A stretch of 64,000 bases of DNA from the NCBI RefSeq assembly GCF_000471905.2, contig NW_006499973.1:3677249-3741248 (forward strand). The letters are read 5' to 3'. Of the stretch, positions 23,217-35,210 are shown one piece after another. The first letter of the stretch is position 1, and every line of letters starts with the position of its first letter. The notes beneath the pieces are model-generated. The model was not told the origin of the DNA. It worked only from the letters and a program-made list of their open reading frames with translations, and did no database searches. The stretch is from Amborella trichopoda (lineage: Eukaryota > Streptophyta > Magnoliopsida > Amborellales > Amborellaceae). Position numbers and translations under genes: made by a program.

Positions 23217-23830
23217 TCAGGAATAGTACTCCGGTGCCTCCTCAATCTGATTGGAAGGCTGATTCGAAGTACAATTCCCAAACAAGAGCAAGGTCAACGC
23301 AGAATACTTCTTTATCAGGGAGGTCGCTTGATAGAGGAGATTTTGCCGGTACGGGGTGTGCTGTGAGAAAGTCAGCCAAGACCTAGCCCTTGATGGCCTT
23401 CTGTGGGACATACTAATATCGAATTCCATCAGCAATAATGCCCACTTAGCAAGGTGTCCTGACAAGCATGGACGTGTCATGAAAAACTTAACAGGATCAA
23501 CTTTCAATATAAGTTTCACTTCATGACCAAGCAAATAATGGCGGAGTTTTTATACTGCAAAGATCAGGGCCAGACACATCTTCTCAATAAGGGGATAATT
23601 CTTCTCAGCCCCTTGCATCCTACGGCTAAGGTAATATAACGTAGTCTCTTTTCCCTCTTCATTGTTTTGTGCCAACAATGCTCCAACTGACTCGTCCAAA
23701 GCTGTGACGTATAGAATGAGGGGTTTTCCCAATACTGGTGTAGAGAGAAATGAAGGGTTGAGTAAATAATGGTTGATGTCGTCAAGGACTACTTGACATG
23801 CTTTATCCTAGATGAATGGGGTATCTTTCT
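23217..23830 (-). pseudogene. pol: Element D first RNase H
   Basis: Contains PLILYVTALDESVGALLAQ and LYYLSRRMQGAEKNYPLIEK followed by ALIFAV, the Gypsy RNase H fold that follows RT. The first segment is the catalytic-acid strand of this domain. Confidence 0.86.
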
Positions 23831-24690
23831 TTAGCAGATGTGTAAAGGGTTTATAGCGACCTGAGAGGTTCGAGATGAACCTGCAAATGTATGCCTGCTA
23901 CCCTTGAAGAGAATGCAGTTCTCGAAGTGTAGTCGATGATGGCATTTCTTGGATTGTCTTGATCTTGACTGGATCAACTTCAAGCCCTCGATGTCTGATG
24001 ATGAACCCCAAGAATTTTTCAGAGCGTACACCAAAAGTACATTTCAGCAGGTTCATATTTAGTTGATGAAGGTGCAACTGCTTGAACACCTTTTCAAGGT
24101 ATCTCATGTGAGCATACTTTTCTTCAGATTTTACGACCAAGCCATCTACATAACACTCCACGTCTTTGTTCATCATGTCTTTAAAAATGGTCGTCATTGC
24201 TCTCAGGTATGTGGTGTCAGCATTCTTTAATCCAAAAGGCATCATTGTGTAATAGAAGACCCCGTTTGGAGTTAGGAATGCAGTGGTCACTTCATCTTCG
24301 GGCGCCATCCTTATCTTGTTATACCAGGAGTATCCGTCCATGAAGGAGAAGATTTGATAGTGATCTGTAGAGTCGATGAGCATCTCGGTGAATGGCAACG
24401 GGAAGTCATCCTTCATACAGGCAATATTCAAAAAATGAAAGTTAATACACACTCAAATTTGACCATTCTTCTTCTTGATTGGGACAACATTTGCTAGCCA
24501 TTTCGGGTACCTGACTTCGCAAATAAAACCTGCTTGTCTGAGTTTGGTCACCTCGGCGTCTATCTGCATCTCGAGGTCAGGCCTGAACCTTCTTGATTTC
24601 TGTTTAACAGGTTTGATAGTTGGATCGATGAAGATATGGTGAACCACTACTTGAGGGTCTAAACCAGGCATCTCATGATAGTGCTAAGCA
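23831..24690 (-). pseudogene. pol: Element D reverse transcriptase
   Basis: RT from RRFRPDLEMQIDAEVTKL and WLANVVPIKKKNGQI (24,453-24,671) through FSFMDGYSWYNKIRM and CYVDGLVVKS to KCTFGVRSEKFLGFI. It is the longest open RT stretch in the window (23,898-24,452). Broken copy. Confidence 0.88.
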
Positions 24691-25461
24691 AAGACATCTC
24701 GATTTTCTTTCAAGAAGACTGTGAAGTCTTCTTTATCTTCTGGAGACATATTCGTTGAAATGAAAGTGGGCCTGGGATCCGCTTCATCTCCAAGATTTAT
24801 TTCTGCAAGTTCCTCAAGTGTGGCTTAACCACCTTCTTCCCATTTTTCTGGAGCCTCATGCAACTCTTCATCGTCATTTTAAAAGATTTTTCAATCGACC
24901 TCATGTGCAGAGATCCATGATCCTAACATTTCTACCTCTGATAGAGGTTCAGAGCGGATCATAATTTCTGCACCTTTCTCGAACCCAGTGATGGGAAGAT
25001 CAACCTCAAAAGTGGAAAACCTATCAGGTTGGAGAGACTTATCTCGAAAGTTAGAGAAAAATTGAGGTTTAGTGATAATGATGTGAAGAGTGTCTTCGCA
25101 CAAATCACACGGTATTCGTACAGATGCCTAGAGTGCTTGCTCCGAGCTGGCTGTTTCTTCACAGACTTGTATCATGTGGCAAGCCTCTTGAGTGTAGAAA
25201 CTTTGCCCTCTTGACTCTCTCAGTCTCTGCTCAAACTCATGCTCAGGGGGCCACTGGGGTTTCTTTGGCTTCTACTTCTTGTGCTTCTTTGAAGAAGGTG
25301 GCTTTGCCTTTGCTTTAGCTGCCAGGGCATCACCAACTGCTAGGAATCCTACTGCCTGTGCGAGAGTCTTTCTCAATTGTTTCCATTGCATCCTGGTTAT
25401 ATTGGATCCTGCAAGTTCTAGGTCTAGAGCCTCGAAGTCCAAACATATCAAGGTTGTACCT

Positions 25462-25520
25462 ACAGAAGATGTAGAAGAAAGAGAATGAGAATCAAGAGAA
25501 GAAGGAGGAGAAGGGTCAGA
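25462..25520 (-). promoter_or_regulatory. Candidate 3' splice site between gag and pol (element D)
   Basis: In element sense a pyrimidine-rich run (CTTCTCCTCCTTCTTCTCTT onward to TTCTTCTACATCTTCTGTAG) ends in AG at 25,460-25,461. Position corresponds to the tracts of B and C. Confidence 0.5.
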
Positions 25521-25529
25521 AGGTGGGGG

Positions 25530-25690
25530 ACTTTTAAGGTCGTTCCCCTCATCATACCGATCTGGGCAGCTTTTTACGTCATCACCAGGGTTGGACGGGT
25601 GCAGGGGGTCTTTTAGTTCTTTCCCTTGCTTAGACTGTTGGGGAGTGCTTTTAACGTCGTCACCCTCATTAGACGTATGTTGAGTGGGAG
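25530..25690 (-). repeat. Repeated GDDVKS-type segments before the splice site
   Basis: Four short units reading GDDVKS, GKELKD, GDDVKS and GNDLKS in one frame, from DNA repeats like CTTTTAACGTCGTCACCCTC. B (11,180-11,290) and C (38,660-38,770) have weaker versions. It lies in the presumed intron, so the reading frame may be incidental. Confidence 0.5.
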
Positions 25691-26987
25691 ATGGCACGTG
25701 GACGTCTTCTTGACAGAATGAAGAACGAAGAACGATCGTGCTATCGATGAAGTCCATTAAAGTTGGCAGTAGATGAAGGGGCCATAGAAATTCCTACTTA
25801 ACTGTGGGTTGAGCAGTCTTGTTTCTTCGACCTGTAGCCCTTGATGCCCATATTTTTCTGGTTTTCTAAAGTGATGTTTGATTCATCTCAATGGGCTGGT
25901 GAACAGCCCTAGCTTGGCGAACTGCTTCTCATCTTAAAGACTTGAGTCTGCTTCGGCCATGGTAGACTATCCATGGTTATGGAATCGAGGGTTCCGTAGA
26001 GTCTAAATCATTGATAAGAGGGTCCTGCTTTGGGAGATCTCCTTGCCCCAATGGCGAAGTGACTTGGGGGTGACTTACAGGGAGATTGTAAAACTCCTGA
26101 CACTCCCCCATTTTCTTTGAGAATATATCAACGAAATCTGTGCATTCTGATAGGTAATGGCCTCTTATCTGATGGTATGGACACCAATGATCTTCAGTCC
26201 CCTTAGCAAAGAGACAAGGTTTCCTTGCTTGCTTCAGTGTGATTATGCCTTCCTGAAGCATTATAATGAAGAAGGCGTAAAGGATATCGGGCATTTGGTC
26301 TTCCTCTTGGATGGTTACAACATGAGAGGCCTCGGCTGCCCCGAAGGCCTTCTTTAGGTCTTCGAGCTTTATCTGACCCTTCAGAATCAGGGCCTCGATA
26401 ATATCCTTCACTGTGTAGCAGTCATCTGTGGGATGATTGGTCCTCCGATGGCAGGCACAATAACTGCCTAAGTGTCAAGGCCAGGTTGCTCAAGGAATTT
26501 GGTTTCTAGAAGCTGGATCATATTTTGTTCCAATAATAGTCGGAACAGTGCATGGACCCATTCCTTCTCGAAGGGGTAGACCTTGTTCTTATGCCTAGTG
26601 AAATAATCACCTCAATTAAGGTTGGCCGGTGGGGGAACCCAATTATATGATTGTTGTTGCTTGCCAACCTGGGGTGTTACCTTTGTTGTGCTTACCCCTT
26701 TAGAGAGCTCCAAAGTTTGGGAAGGAGCCTTCTTTGAATCAGCGACCATGACGGCTGCACTGATTACCCCTTTTTGTTGGCTGCCCCATGTGTTATTCCG
26801 AGAGTTACCATTACCCTGGTTGTTTGCTGAACTTGTAGATGGTTGTCGTGTTGCACCATCATGACGTGATAGAGTTTCTATGCAGACTGATTTAGAGATC
26901 AGCTCTGACATGGAGGTCAGATTAGAGGCCTCAACATGTAGAGATATCTCGGGTCGCATGTTTCGCATGCAAGTTTGAACTACTTCC

Positions 26988-27007
26988 NNNNNNNNNNNNN
27001 NNNNNNN
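26988..27007. other. Assembly gap (20 N)
   Basis: Exactly twenty N, a placeholder length, so the true distance is unknown. Confidence 0.99.
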
Positions 27008-27100
27008 AACAGTATTGTAAATTCTTGGGGTGTGACATATTAGAACCTAGAGATCTAGACCAAATGGATACAAGTCTCGGCTCGGACCAAGAGTGGGTCT

Positions 27101-27124
27101 AGGTTCAGACCTGGGTCTGAACCT
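27101..27124. repeat. Perfect 10-bp inverted repeat
   Basis: Arms AGGTTCAGAC and GTCTGAACCT with loop CTGG. It lies in a 180-bp stretch (27,008-27,190) with no match elsewhere in the window. Confidence 0.85.
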
Positions 27125-28989
27125 GGTTTGGACCTGGACTAAGCTAGGTTCATGCCTAAGCTTGGACCTAAAGGAAGCCTGTAGATCAGTTCATATCAAG
27201 ATGGAGAAACTTGGCTTCCCACCATCTTAATCCTATGCCTGAGAAGGAAGTATTCCAAACTTGCATGCGGAACATGCGACCCGAGATCGCTCTACATGTT
27301 GAGGCCTCTAATTCGACCTCCATGTCAGAGCTGATCTCTAAATCAGTCCACCTAGAAACTCTATCACGTCATCATGGTGCAACACGACAACCATCTACAA
27401 GTTCAGCAAACAACCGGGACAATGGTAACTCTCGGAATAACACACGGGGCAGCCAACAGAAAGGGGTAATCAGTGCAGCAGTCATGGTCGCTGATTCAAA
27501 GAAGGCTCCTTCCCAAACTTTAGACCTCTCTAAAGGGTAAGCACAACCAAGGTAATACCCCAGGATGGCAAGCAACAACAATCATATAATTGGGTTCCCC
27601 CACTGGCCAACCTTGATTGGGGTGATTATTTCACTAGGCATAAGAACAAGGTCTACCCCTTCGAGAAGGAATGGGTCCATGCACTGTTTCGATTATTATT
27701 GGAACAAAATACGATCCAGCTTCTAGAAACCAAATTCCTTGAGCAACCTGGCCTTAACACTCAGGCAAATTATTGTGCCTACCATCGGAGGATCAATCAT
27801 CCCAAAGATGACTGCTACACCCTGAAGGATATTATCGAGGCCCTGATTCTGAAGGGTCATATAAAGCTTGAAGACCTAAAGAAGGCCTTCAGGGCAGCCG
27901 AGGCCTCTCATGTTGTAACCATCCAAGGGGATATGCTTGTTTCAATGGTATAGAAGTTCGTTGAGACCTCGATGGTTTCAATGGTTTGACAATATGCTGG
28001 TTCGAGTATGTGGTTTCGTTGAATAAAGGAAACTTCCCTTTCTTATAATCTGAGGAAAACATGACTTGATCAATATACGAGGGGTATGTCCTTTTGATAA
28101 GGCGTTCTGTCCTATATCCCCGAGATTTGTCTGTTCCTTAGGCTATGGGTGACCATAGCGTCAAGTCTATCTGAGAGACTGGATGAGGGACAGAATTGTT
28201 CTATGAGGTAGAAAGAGGGGGCTGCCGTGGAGGTGCACCATCAAAGTTATGGAAATTGATCTCATGGTTAGCCGACTGGCGTGCGGCGTCATACGATCGA
28301 TATTTTCCATCATCACGAGCACCATATCTTCAAACTTGTTCATGCGCTCTTCCTGCGCATCATCAGGCTCGCTTACGACCATTATGCTAACTGTTTCACT
28401 ATAGAGGTCGACGTTAGTGGCAACAGAGGGCTTGCGAACTTGATGAGTCATACGTGGTAAGTCAATCATCACGGGGCCAGCATGCCCTGACTGAACTCGA
28501 CTCTTGTATGTTGATATCATTTGGATCGGTTCTCGACAGTCTTGGGACCGTGGCTGCTGAGTGGCTGGGTCTTTTTCTACGACAGTAACCACAACACAGG
28601 GGTCATGGGACTCTTCTTCAGGATTAATCGTCTGAAGGGGGTAAAAGGGATCCATTTAAATATGGTCGTCAGAATGGGTGGTTTTGACTGCCTTGGTCAC
28701 CTTCCTAGTTAAAATTTGCAGATCTCTATCACGTTTAGCCTTGAGGTTTTGATGGACCTCGTGCCAAAACTGCGATCTAGGTCACGGCTGGTCAACTCTT
28801 CTTATGCAGGAGAGAGTTGTCTCCATCAGGTGTGACAATAGATGGGGTCAGGAACTGGAGTCATCTTGGGCCGAGGAGGATGAAGAACTCGATCTTCCAT
28901 CTGGTTGATGCCCTGAGATCTCTTGTGGGCTCGAGAGACATGACCAAAGTGATGGGGCTGGTTCAGGATGGTACTCTTAGGGAAAACCT

Positions 28990-29944
28990 TTGAGTACTAA
29001 GGCTGAAGGCGCTTGCTCGATGAAGAAAGAGTTGGCCAGAGCAGGGTTGACTCATAAGGAGGCCTGAGTCGAGGGTGAAAGGACGTCTGTGATGGCGAAG
29101 CTATGCGCCCCTTGAAGAAGGGTCACGAGTGACCTGGGGGTCAACCCGAGGTCGAGCAAGTGGTCTGAAAAGTATCTGCAAGGGAACAGATGTAGACCTG
29201 TCCCTTACAGGGTGCGCTTGTGTGTGCAGAGTAGGAGGACGAGAAGGTCGTTTCCTGTGTACTCGGGCGGGGTGGCATTGGCGTTGCCCCGACCAATGAG
29301 ATGCATCTGAGTAGCGTGCGTAGGACATGGCCTTAAAAGGTTTGATCTTGGACACGGTCTCGAGGTGATAGAAGGGTTGTTCTGAGGCGTGGCTCGAGTG
29401 GGTAACCCATGAGCCTTGTGGTGTGCGTGAGGATGGAGATCGTGGGGTTTTCGCCTTGACGTGTTAAGCCTCTATGGATAGAGACTAATGGTGTAGAAAT
29501 ATGGGGGATAGTGTTATAGCGACCCACAGAAGCAACGACAGCTTGTTTGCCTTTTGTAGAAAGGGACTAGGCAGCGTTCCGACATACCTCGAGAACACGA
29601 CCGACAAGTGACTTACCGGTGGTTGGGTGCATGTTATGTGGGGCAACAAAAGTGCTGCCAATGCAAGACACCTTGGTGGAGTTTCCGCCGGAGCGAGGAG
29701 ATGGGGAGTGAGGGATTTTTAGGTCCCACCTCACACCGGTCTAAGTTAAGACTTGGGAGCTAGACAAGGGGTTGAAGGAACTTGTTCCCTAAGGACGCTC
29801 TCAAATACGGGGATAAGAAAATCTCTGATCCGAATAGATGTGTTATAGAACCCGCAACATAAATAAAATGTGAAAAGACAATGATAGAAGATAATAAAAG
29901 AAGAAACTAACCAAACAAGAATGATCCGACTAAGGGGTAGTAAG
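28990..29944 (-). mobile_element. Element D 5' leader
   Basis: Leader between gag and primer-binding site, alignable in blocks with B's leader (for example GACCTGGGGGTCAACCCGAG near 29,130). Shorter than in B or C. Confidence 0.7.
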
Positions 29945-29962
29945 TCCCCAATGGAGTCACCA
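29945..29962 (-). other. Primer-binding site of element D
   Basis: Reads TGGTGACTCCATTGGGGA in element sense, three bases from the LTR end at 29,966. Confidence 0.75.
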
Positions 29963-29965
29963 AGC

Positions 29966-32900
29966 TGGTTAGGTGCCTCGATCTTGCCCTCCAGATCCTT
30001 TCGAGATCGGGCGGCGCACGTCTCGGGTTTCGAGGGAAGATCGGGATATTTTTGAGATCGCTCTCTCAAGAACCCTGTTCGAAAATTGGGGCAGATGTTA
30101 CCAACCGATAAGAGAGGAATTTAAAGGTGCGTTCGGGACTTACTCGGGCTTACTCGCGTGGGCACCCTCTTAGATCACGAAGAAAGCCCCCAGTAATAAA
30201 AGTGGTTTGGAATTGCCTCCCTTGGCTTGTATTATTCTTATTTTTGCTTTTCTGCAATCACACACATATATGGAAAAGGTTATATGATAGGTGAGTCAGA
30301 CCTCACCCTTTTCCTCTTTCATGAACGTACACAAGCATGTGCATTCAAAAAGAAGAAAGAAAGACGGGCGGAGAGAAGAATTCGATTAAGCAAGAGGATC
30401 AGATTGGTGACTAGGCTGGTAGATAATTGGCTTGACGTGGTAGCAAAATGGGCTCGGTAACTAAGACCGGCTCATGGGATCACTACTAGACGTCATTACC
30501 AATACTGACTAGCTAAGCACGATGGAAGCGAGCGAAGTAATCCTGGCACAACAACATTACAGCTAGACGACAGAACTACCATGAGAGGCTAACCTCAATC
30601 CCTCTTAGTCGAACGGGAGTGGCAGAATTAAGGTATGAAAAAAGAATAAGAAGAGAAGAAGAGAAAGAAGGAAGGAGGAATAAGAAGGGAAGAGAGGAGT
30701 ATGAAAGACGACAGGATAAAGGAGAGAGAGGGAAGGACAGTGCAGTCAAGGCTAAGCATTGCTTACTGTATCTAGAAGGAAGAGAGAGAAAATGCAGTCG
30801 GTGCTAGGCTTCGATGACTATGTTGTACAGAGGAGAAGAGAGAGGCGACATAGTCGGCACTATGTTTTTCCGACTGACAAAAGATGAGAGAGAAATCCAG
30901 TCAGTGCTGCTTTGTCGACTGACCGAAGAGGAGAGAGAAATCCAATGGGCCCTGGGCCTTCACCGACTGACAGAAGAGAGAGAAATTCAATCATTGCTAA
31001 GCCTTTGCTAACTGACAGAGGAGAGAGAAAAGAAGAGAGACCTTCACCTGCTGACAGAGGAGAGACAACCAATCGGCACTAGATCTCGTTGACTAACAGA
31101 AAAAGAGTGAGACGAAGAGAGAAAACCAGTCGACGTTAGGTCTCGTCGACTGAAAGAAAATGAGAGATGAAGAGAGAGAAAACTAGTCGGTGTTAGGTCT
31201 CACCCACTGACAGAAGAAGAGAGAGAAAATCAACCAGCGTTAGGCCTTGTCGGTTGAATTAGAAGAAGAGAGAAAACCAACCAGCGTTAGGTATTGCCAG
31301 TTGCATTAGAAGAGGATGAATGGAGATAGATATGAGAAGAGAAGATGAGTGAGAAAGAGATAGAGATGAGAAGAAGAGAGAGAAAGGCATAGAGATGAGA
31401 AGAAGAGAGAGAGAAAGAGATAAAGACGAGAAGAGAAGATGAGAGAGAAAGAGATAGAGATGAGAAGAAGAGAGAGAAAGAGATAAAGACATGAAGAGAA
31501 GATGAGAGAGAAAGAGATAGAGATGAGAAGAAGAGAGAGAAAGAGATAGATATGAGAAAGAGAGAAGGAGAGAGAAAGTTACCTGCCCGAAAGGTACCGA
31601 CCATTTTCTTCTCTCTCCTCTCTCCCTCTCCAAGACGTACTCATACACTCAAGCAGGAATGGAAATTTTATTGAATCAATCCAAAATGAACCGAAAGCTC
31701 TTTATAATTTAGCTTTACATGTTTATATAGAGTTGGGCTAAAACATGGGTGTACGCCCAACAACTAGCTAGAATTCAAGATAATTACAATTTAATTGAAT
31801 TTAAAGAAATTCTAAAATGGGTGTAAAAGGACTGTTTTGCCCTTGCCTAATAATGTGTGGAATTTTAGAGCAGTCCCTATTGCTGCATGAGAACTTGGGT
31901 GATCTTCCATGACTGATGCGAGGTCATTCTAATGCGCGTTTGATCGAAAGATTATTGTTCTCTTGTAGGGTTCGGCATGGCGATCATTTTGATACCAACT
32001 TCAAGTCGTGAATCATGTTTTTGAGCCATGATTATGAGACTTGAATCTAAGATGAATCTTGAAAATTTTGGATCGACTGTGTGCTCATTCCTTGATGTTT
32101 CTTTGTGATTTCTTTATTGAATCACACTAAGCATGCCATCACGATCATGATGCAATGAACGTAACTTGATTTTGTGTCCGGATGAATATTTTTTCGTCTT
32201 GATTTTTTGCCAGAATCTTGGACTCCGGCGGCTGAAATTTATAGCAGTTTTGAGACCTGTATCTGTGAAATCCACTCGAACCTCACGCACATACTGCAAT
32301 TTGTTTAGTGTCGATCGGGTATGCGAGCACCATGATTTGGTTGCGTGAATGACGCGTGCTGCTATTGAATTTTCTGCAACTTCCTTCATGGATCAGCGAC
32401 TTTCATTGATTTTTTCTCTTTGCTCGGGCGTCATCCAAGGACGTATTATATATTGAATTGTTCGCCTTGATGAGACGGACACACTCATCAAATTTGGGAG
32501 CACTCCGACTTGGAACGAGTGAGATATAGGTCTTAAAAGTAACTATCTGTGACTGTGAAAACAACCACCTTTAATGGTGTTTTAGTGCAGGGTGGCCACA
32601 CGAGAATAGTGTGCGGCCTACCCCTTTTTAGTCTTTTACCCATAACTTTATCCTAGAGTGCCCGATTAAGCCGAAACTTGACCCATAAGGGTTTTCGATG
32701 GTGTCGGATCCAAAGGTGGTAGTCCCACAGCTGTTTGACACACTGAAAGTATAGCTCTAGTTACAAGATCCATTTCAGGGTGCTAGAGACCGATTTCGCT
32801 GAAATTGTTTCTTTGTGTTCACTGCCTTAGACATGTTTGATCGCGATAAAACTCGACAGGTGGTATTTTGAAGTGCTGATGAAGATCTTGAGCAATTCTG

Positions 32901-32997
32901 GGGCCATTTTGAGACTATCGGAGATCTCCATTGTTTTGTAGACTTGATTGACCTGCTTCCTACCAGGGACCAAGGTGCTGAAAAATATGTTCAAACA
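29966..32997 (-). repeat. Element D 5' LTR
   Basis: About 3.03 kb, from TGGTTAGGTGCC to TTCAAACA on the plus strand. It contains the hairpin array (30,740-31,310), GA-rich repeats (31,315-31,580) and a TATA box (TTTATATAG, 31,732-31,740). It is flanked by a primer-binding site on the left and by a purine-rich tract plus 3'-UTR sequence on the right. Confidence 0.85.
30740..31310. repeat. Tandem hairpin repeats in D's 5' LTR
   Basis: About ten units of the same family as 17,460-18,030, e.g. AGTCGACGTTAGGTCTCGTC followed by GACTG. Differences between the arrays include whole-unit and stem changes. Confidence 0.8.
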
Positions 32998-33235
32998 GCT
33001 TCCCCCGCCGAATGTTGTGCTTCAAGAGAAGCGAGAAGGACAATCATTAAGAAAATTTCCTTCGGCTTTTAATTTTTTTCTTCCTAGACACAAGACCGCG
33101 TGAACGTCGAGGAGATTCACGTAATGGTGTAACTAGGCTGCTCAGATGTAGGGATGCATTGGTCGTGGGTCCGCCCATGGAGACTTTAGGGGGAGAAGAG
33201 ACTTTTTTGAGGGATCTTGTCGAAGTCCTCACCCT
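32998..33235 (-). mobile_element. 3'-UTR-type fragment beyond D's 5' LTR
   Basis: It starts with the purine tract GGCGGGGGAAGC (element sense, directly before the LTR) and parallels A's 3' UTR at 50,945-51,170 (GGAGACTTTAGGGGGAGAAG, GTCCTCACCCTC). An LTR with a primer-binding site on one side and a polypurine tract on the other is what a tandem LTR-body-LTR-body arrangement leaves. Confidence 0.72.
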
Positions 33236-34941
33236 CGTGCCCCGTGATCATAGCGGCATGCTCAGTGTGATTCAACGAACAAAACGCAGAGAAACATCAA
33301 GGGACCAACACACTATCGATTCAAAGTTTCAAGATCTACTCAAAATTTAAGTCACACGATCATGCCCTAAATACATGATCCATAGCTCGAACAATCCCGA
33401 ATCAGCCATGCAAGAACACACAAGTCCTAGGGCAACACGGGGACTGTTTAAGAATTCCACAACTTGTTAGGAAAAGGCAAATCTGTCATTTTGCACCCTA
33501 TTTTCTAAATTCTCTTATATCAATTTAATACTAATTTTTAGTAATTAGGGTTACTTTTGATCATCCACCCATGTTTGGGGCACATTTCTATATATACGTA
33601 CCATCATTGTACGCAGAAAGATATATAGAGAGATATGTGGAGATAGAGAGAGATAGTGAGGATACACACACACAAAAGAGAGTTTTCACTTAATGCTAGT
33701 TTCTCTTTCTTACTATTATGGTGTTACGCTTGAGAGAGAGTGAGGTGAGAGAAACTTCTGATTAGTACCCCTAGGGTTGAGGTAAACCTTCTCTATCTTA
33801 TTTTTCTGTTCTTTTTCTCTCTCTCCACTCCCCTCTCTTCTCCTTATTCTTCATTTGAGTTCCTCGAATAGGCTGTGCACAGCAGTGGTAGTGCCATGCA
33901 TGCCTCTCCCTTGGTCTCACATGTCGTGCAGGGCGATGGTAGGGCCATGCACGAGTCCCCTTCTGTCGCTTTCTCCCAGTGAAATCTGTAGAAGGAACTG
34001 CCCATCGCCGCCCACAGACATAACTGTGATGTCTCGATGAAGAACCCAGACGGTGAAGCTCGTTGCCACTTGCAAGGGTCTTCCTCTATTTCACCCCTAA
34101 TGTAGAAAGTGATATCTATCGCCGCCCCACTAGAGGTCTTGGCAACACTCATCACCGTCTGCGAGCTTCCGTCACGCATTCGGTGCTCATCGTCGTTCTC
34201 CTTGCGTCATGCGCCTAACGCCATGTGATCTAGTAGGAACCACCGCTGCGTGCCTCATCAAGAGTCGGCGTCATCCGCAAGGGATGCGCCGTCTCCTCGC
34301 GTTGTCAACCACAACTCTTATTGATGTCCGAACTCTACTCTCTTCGTCGTCTCACCTCTTTCTTTTCACCCCTTCCTCTTCTCGCTTGACTAAGGGTAGG
34401 CTTAGCTTAGCATCTCCACGCCGACCTCAGTTTTGAGTAATATTGCTGCCATGCTGGTCCTGTGAACCATGCCCGCCTTGCTACCACTCCGAGTCAGTGA
34501 TGTCTAATCGTCATGCTAGTCTTGCCCCTCAACCAAGTTCTCTTCTCCATTCTATCTTTCATCTAACCTTTCACTTCATCGCCTTCTCATATGAACGTGC
34601 ATCGCCGTAAGACAAGGGTGGGTCTTTAGATCCACTTGTCTTATAAATTAACCATAGAAGTGTTCTGCAGAAAAACAAGATTATTGCAGGTCAAGGGAGG
34701 CGGTTTTGATTTAGCTCAAGTAGCTGGGGGCTGTCTTCGTGATCTAAGACGGCGGCCACGCGAGTCAGCCCGAGTAAGGCCCGAAACCACCTAAAATTCC
34801 TCTCTCATTGGTTGGTATACCTGCCCTAACCCCAGAGCAAGGTTTCGAGAGAGCGATCTCAAATCTCGGATCCACCAGAAAACCGAGACACGTGCCACCA
34901 AATCACCTAGATCTGGAGGGCGAGATCGAGGCACCTAACCA
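33236..34941 (+). repeat. Element C 5' LTR, right piece
   Basis: Parallels 46,909-48,703 of C's 3' LTR and ends in CCTAACCA before the primer-binding site. TATA box CTATATATACG at 33,589-33,598, followed by a GA-rich leader. Confidence 0.87.
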
Positions 34942-34944
34942 ACT

Positions 34945-34962
34945 TAGCGACTCCACTAGGAA
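34945..34962 (+). other. Primer-binding site of element C
   Basis: TTAGCGACTCCACTAGGA, a form of the family's TGGCGACTCCACTGGGGA, three bases after the LTR. Confidence 0.7.
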
Positions 34963-35210
34963 TTATTACCCCTTAGTCAGTTCGCTCTTGTTTGACCAGT
35001 TTCCTTCTTTACTTTCTGCACCTATTTCTATGGCACCTGGGTTGTTCAACCCGTTCATCCGGGTCAGGGACTTCCTTATCCCTGCACTCGTGGCTGTCTT
35101 AAGGAAGCAAGCCGCTCAAGCCTCCATCCCTACTCTCCTTCTAAGTCAGGACTCATGGTCTGGCTCCCAAGTTCTCCCCTGAATCGGTGCGAGAGGGGAC
35201 TTAAAATTCC

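Larger units (their letters stand above)
26306..27926. repeat. Inverted duplication of gag around an assembly gap
   Basis: Left arm 26,306-26,987 (minus gag) and right arm about 27,200-27,926 (plus gag) encode the same portion, e.g. SELISKSV and NSRNNT in both. By eye they differ at about 7 percent of positions. Between them lie the N run and about 190 bp of unrelated sequence. It may be a real rearrangement or a joining error by the assembler. Confidence 0.8.
25690..28990 (-). pseudogene. gag: Element D gag (contains inverted segment and gap)
   Basis: Gag N-terminal part at 28,167-28,655 (ETVSIMVVSEPDDAQEERMN), middle part at 26,612-26,968 (RNMRPEISLHVEASN, SELISKSVCIETL), knuckle part at 25,977-26,411 (CPYHQIRGHYLSEC). 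The portion 27,200-27,926 is in the opposite orientation and repeats the middle part. Broken copy. Confidence 0.82.
16628..33235 (-). mobile_element. Element D: Tat-lineage LTR retrotransposon, minus strand, nested in C
   Basis: D has LTR sequence at both ends (16,628 to about 19,050; 29,966-32,997) of a GA-rich type distinct from B's, an antisense unit, integrase, RNases H, RT, gag, leader and primer-binding site. Beyond the right LTR lie 238 bp of 3'-UTR-type sequence (32,998-33,235), so the right end is not a simple insertion end. An inverted gag segment and a 20-N gap lie inside gag. It is broken with many breaks. Its place inside C makes it one of the younger layers. Confidence 0.82.

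Noticed and set aside
16628-33235. Treating D as a clean insertion with matching target duplications
   Set aside because: The bases left of 16,628 and right of 33,235 do not match, and the right side carries extra 3'-UTR sequence.
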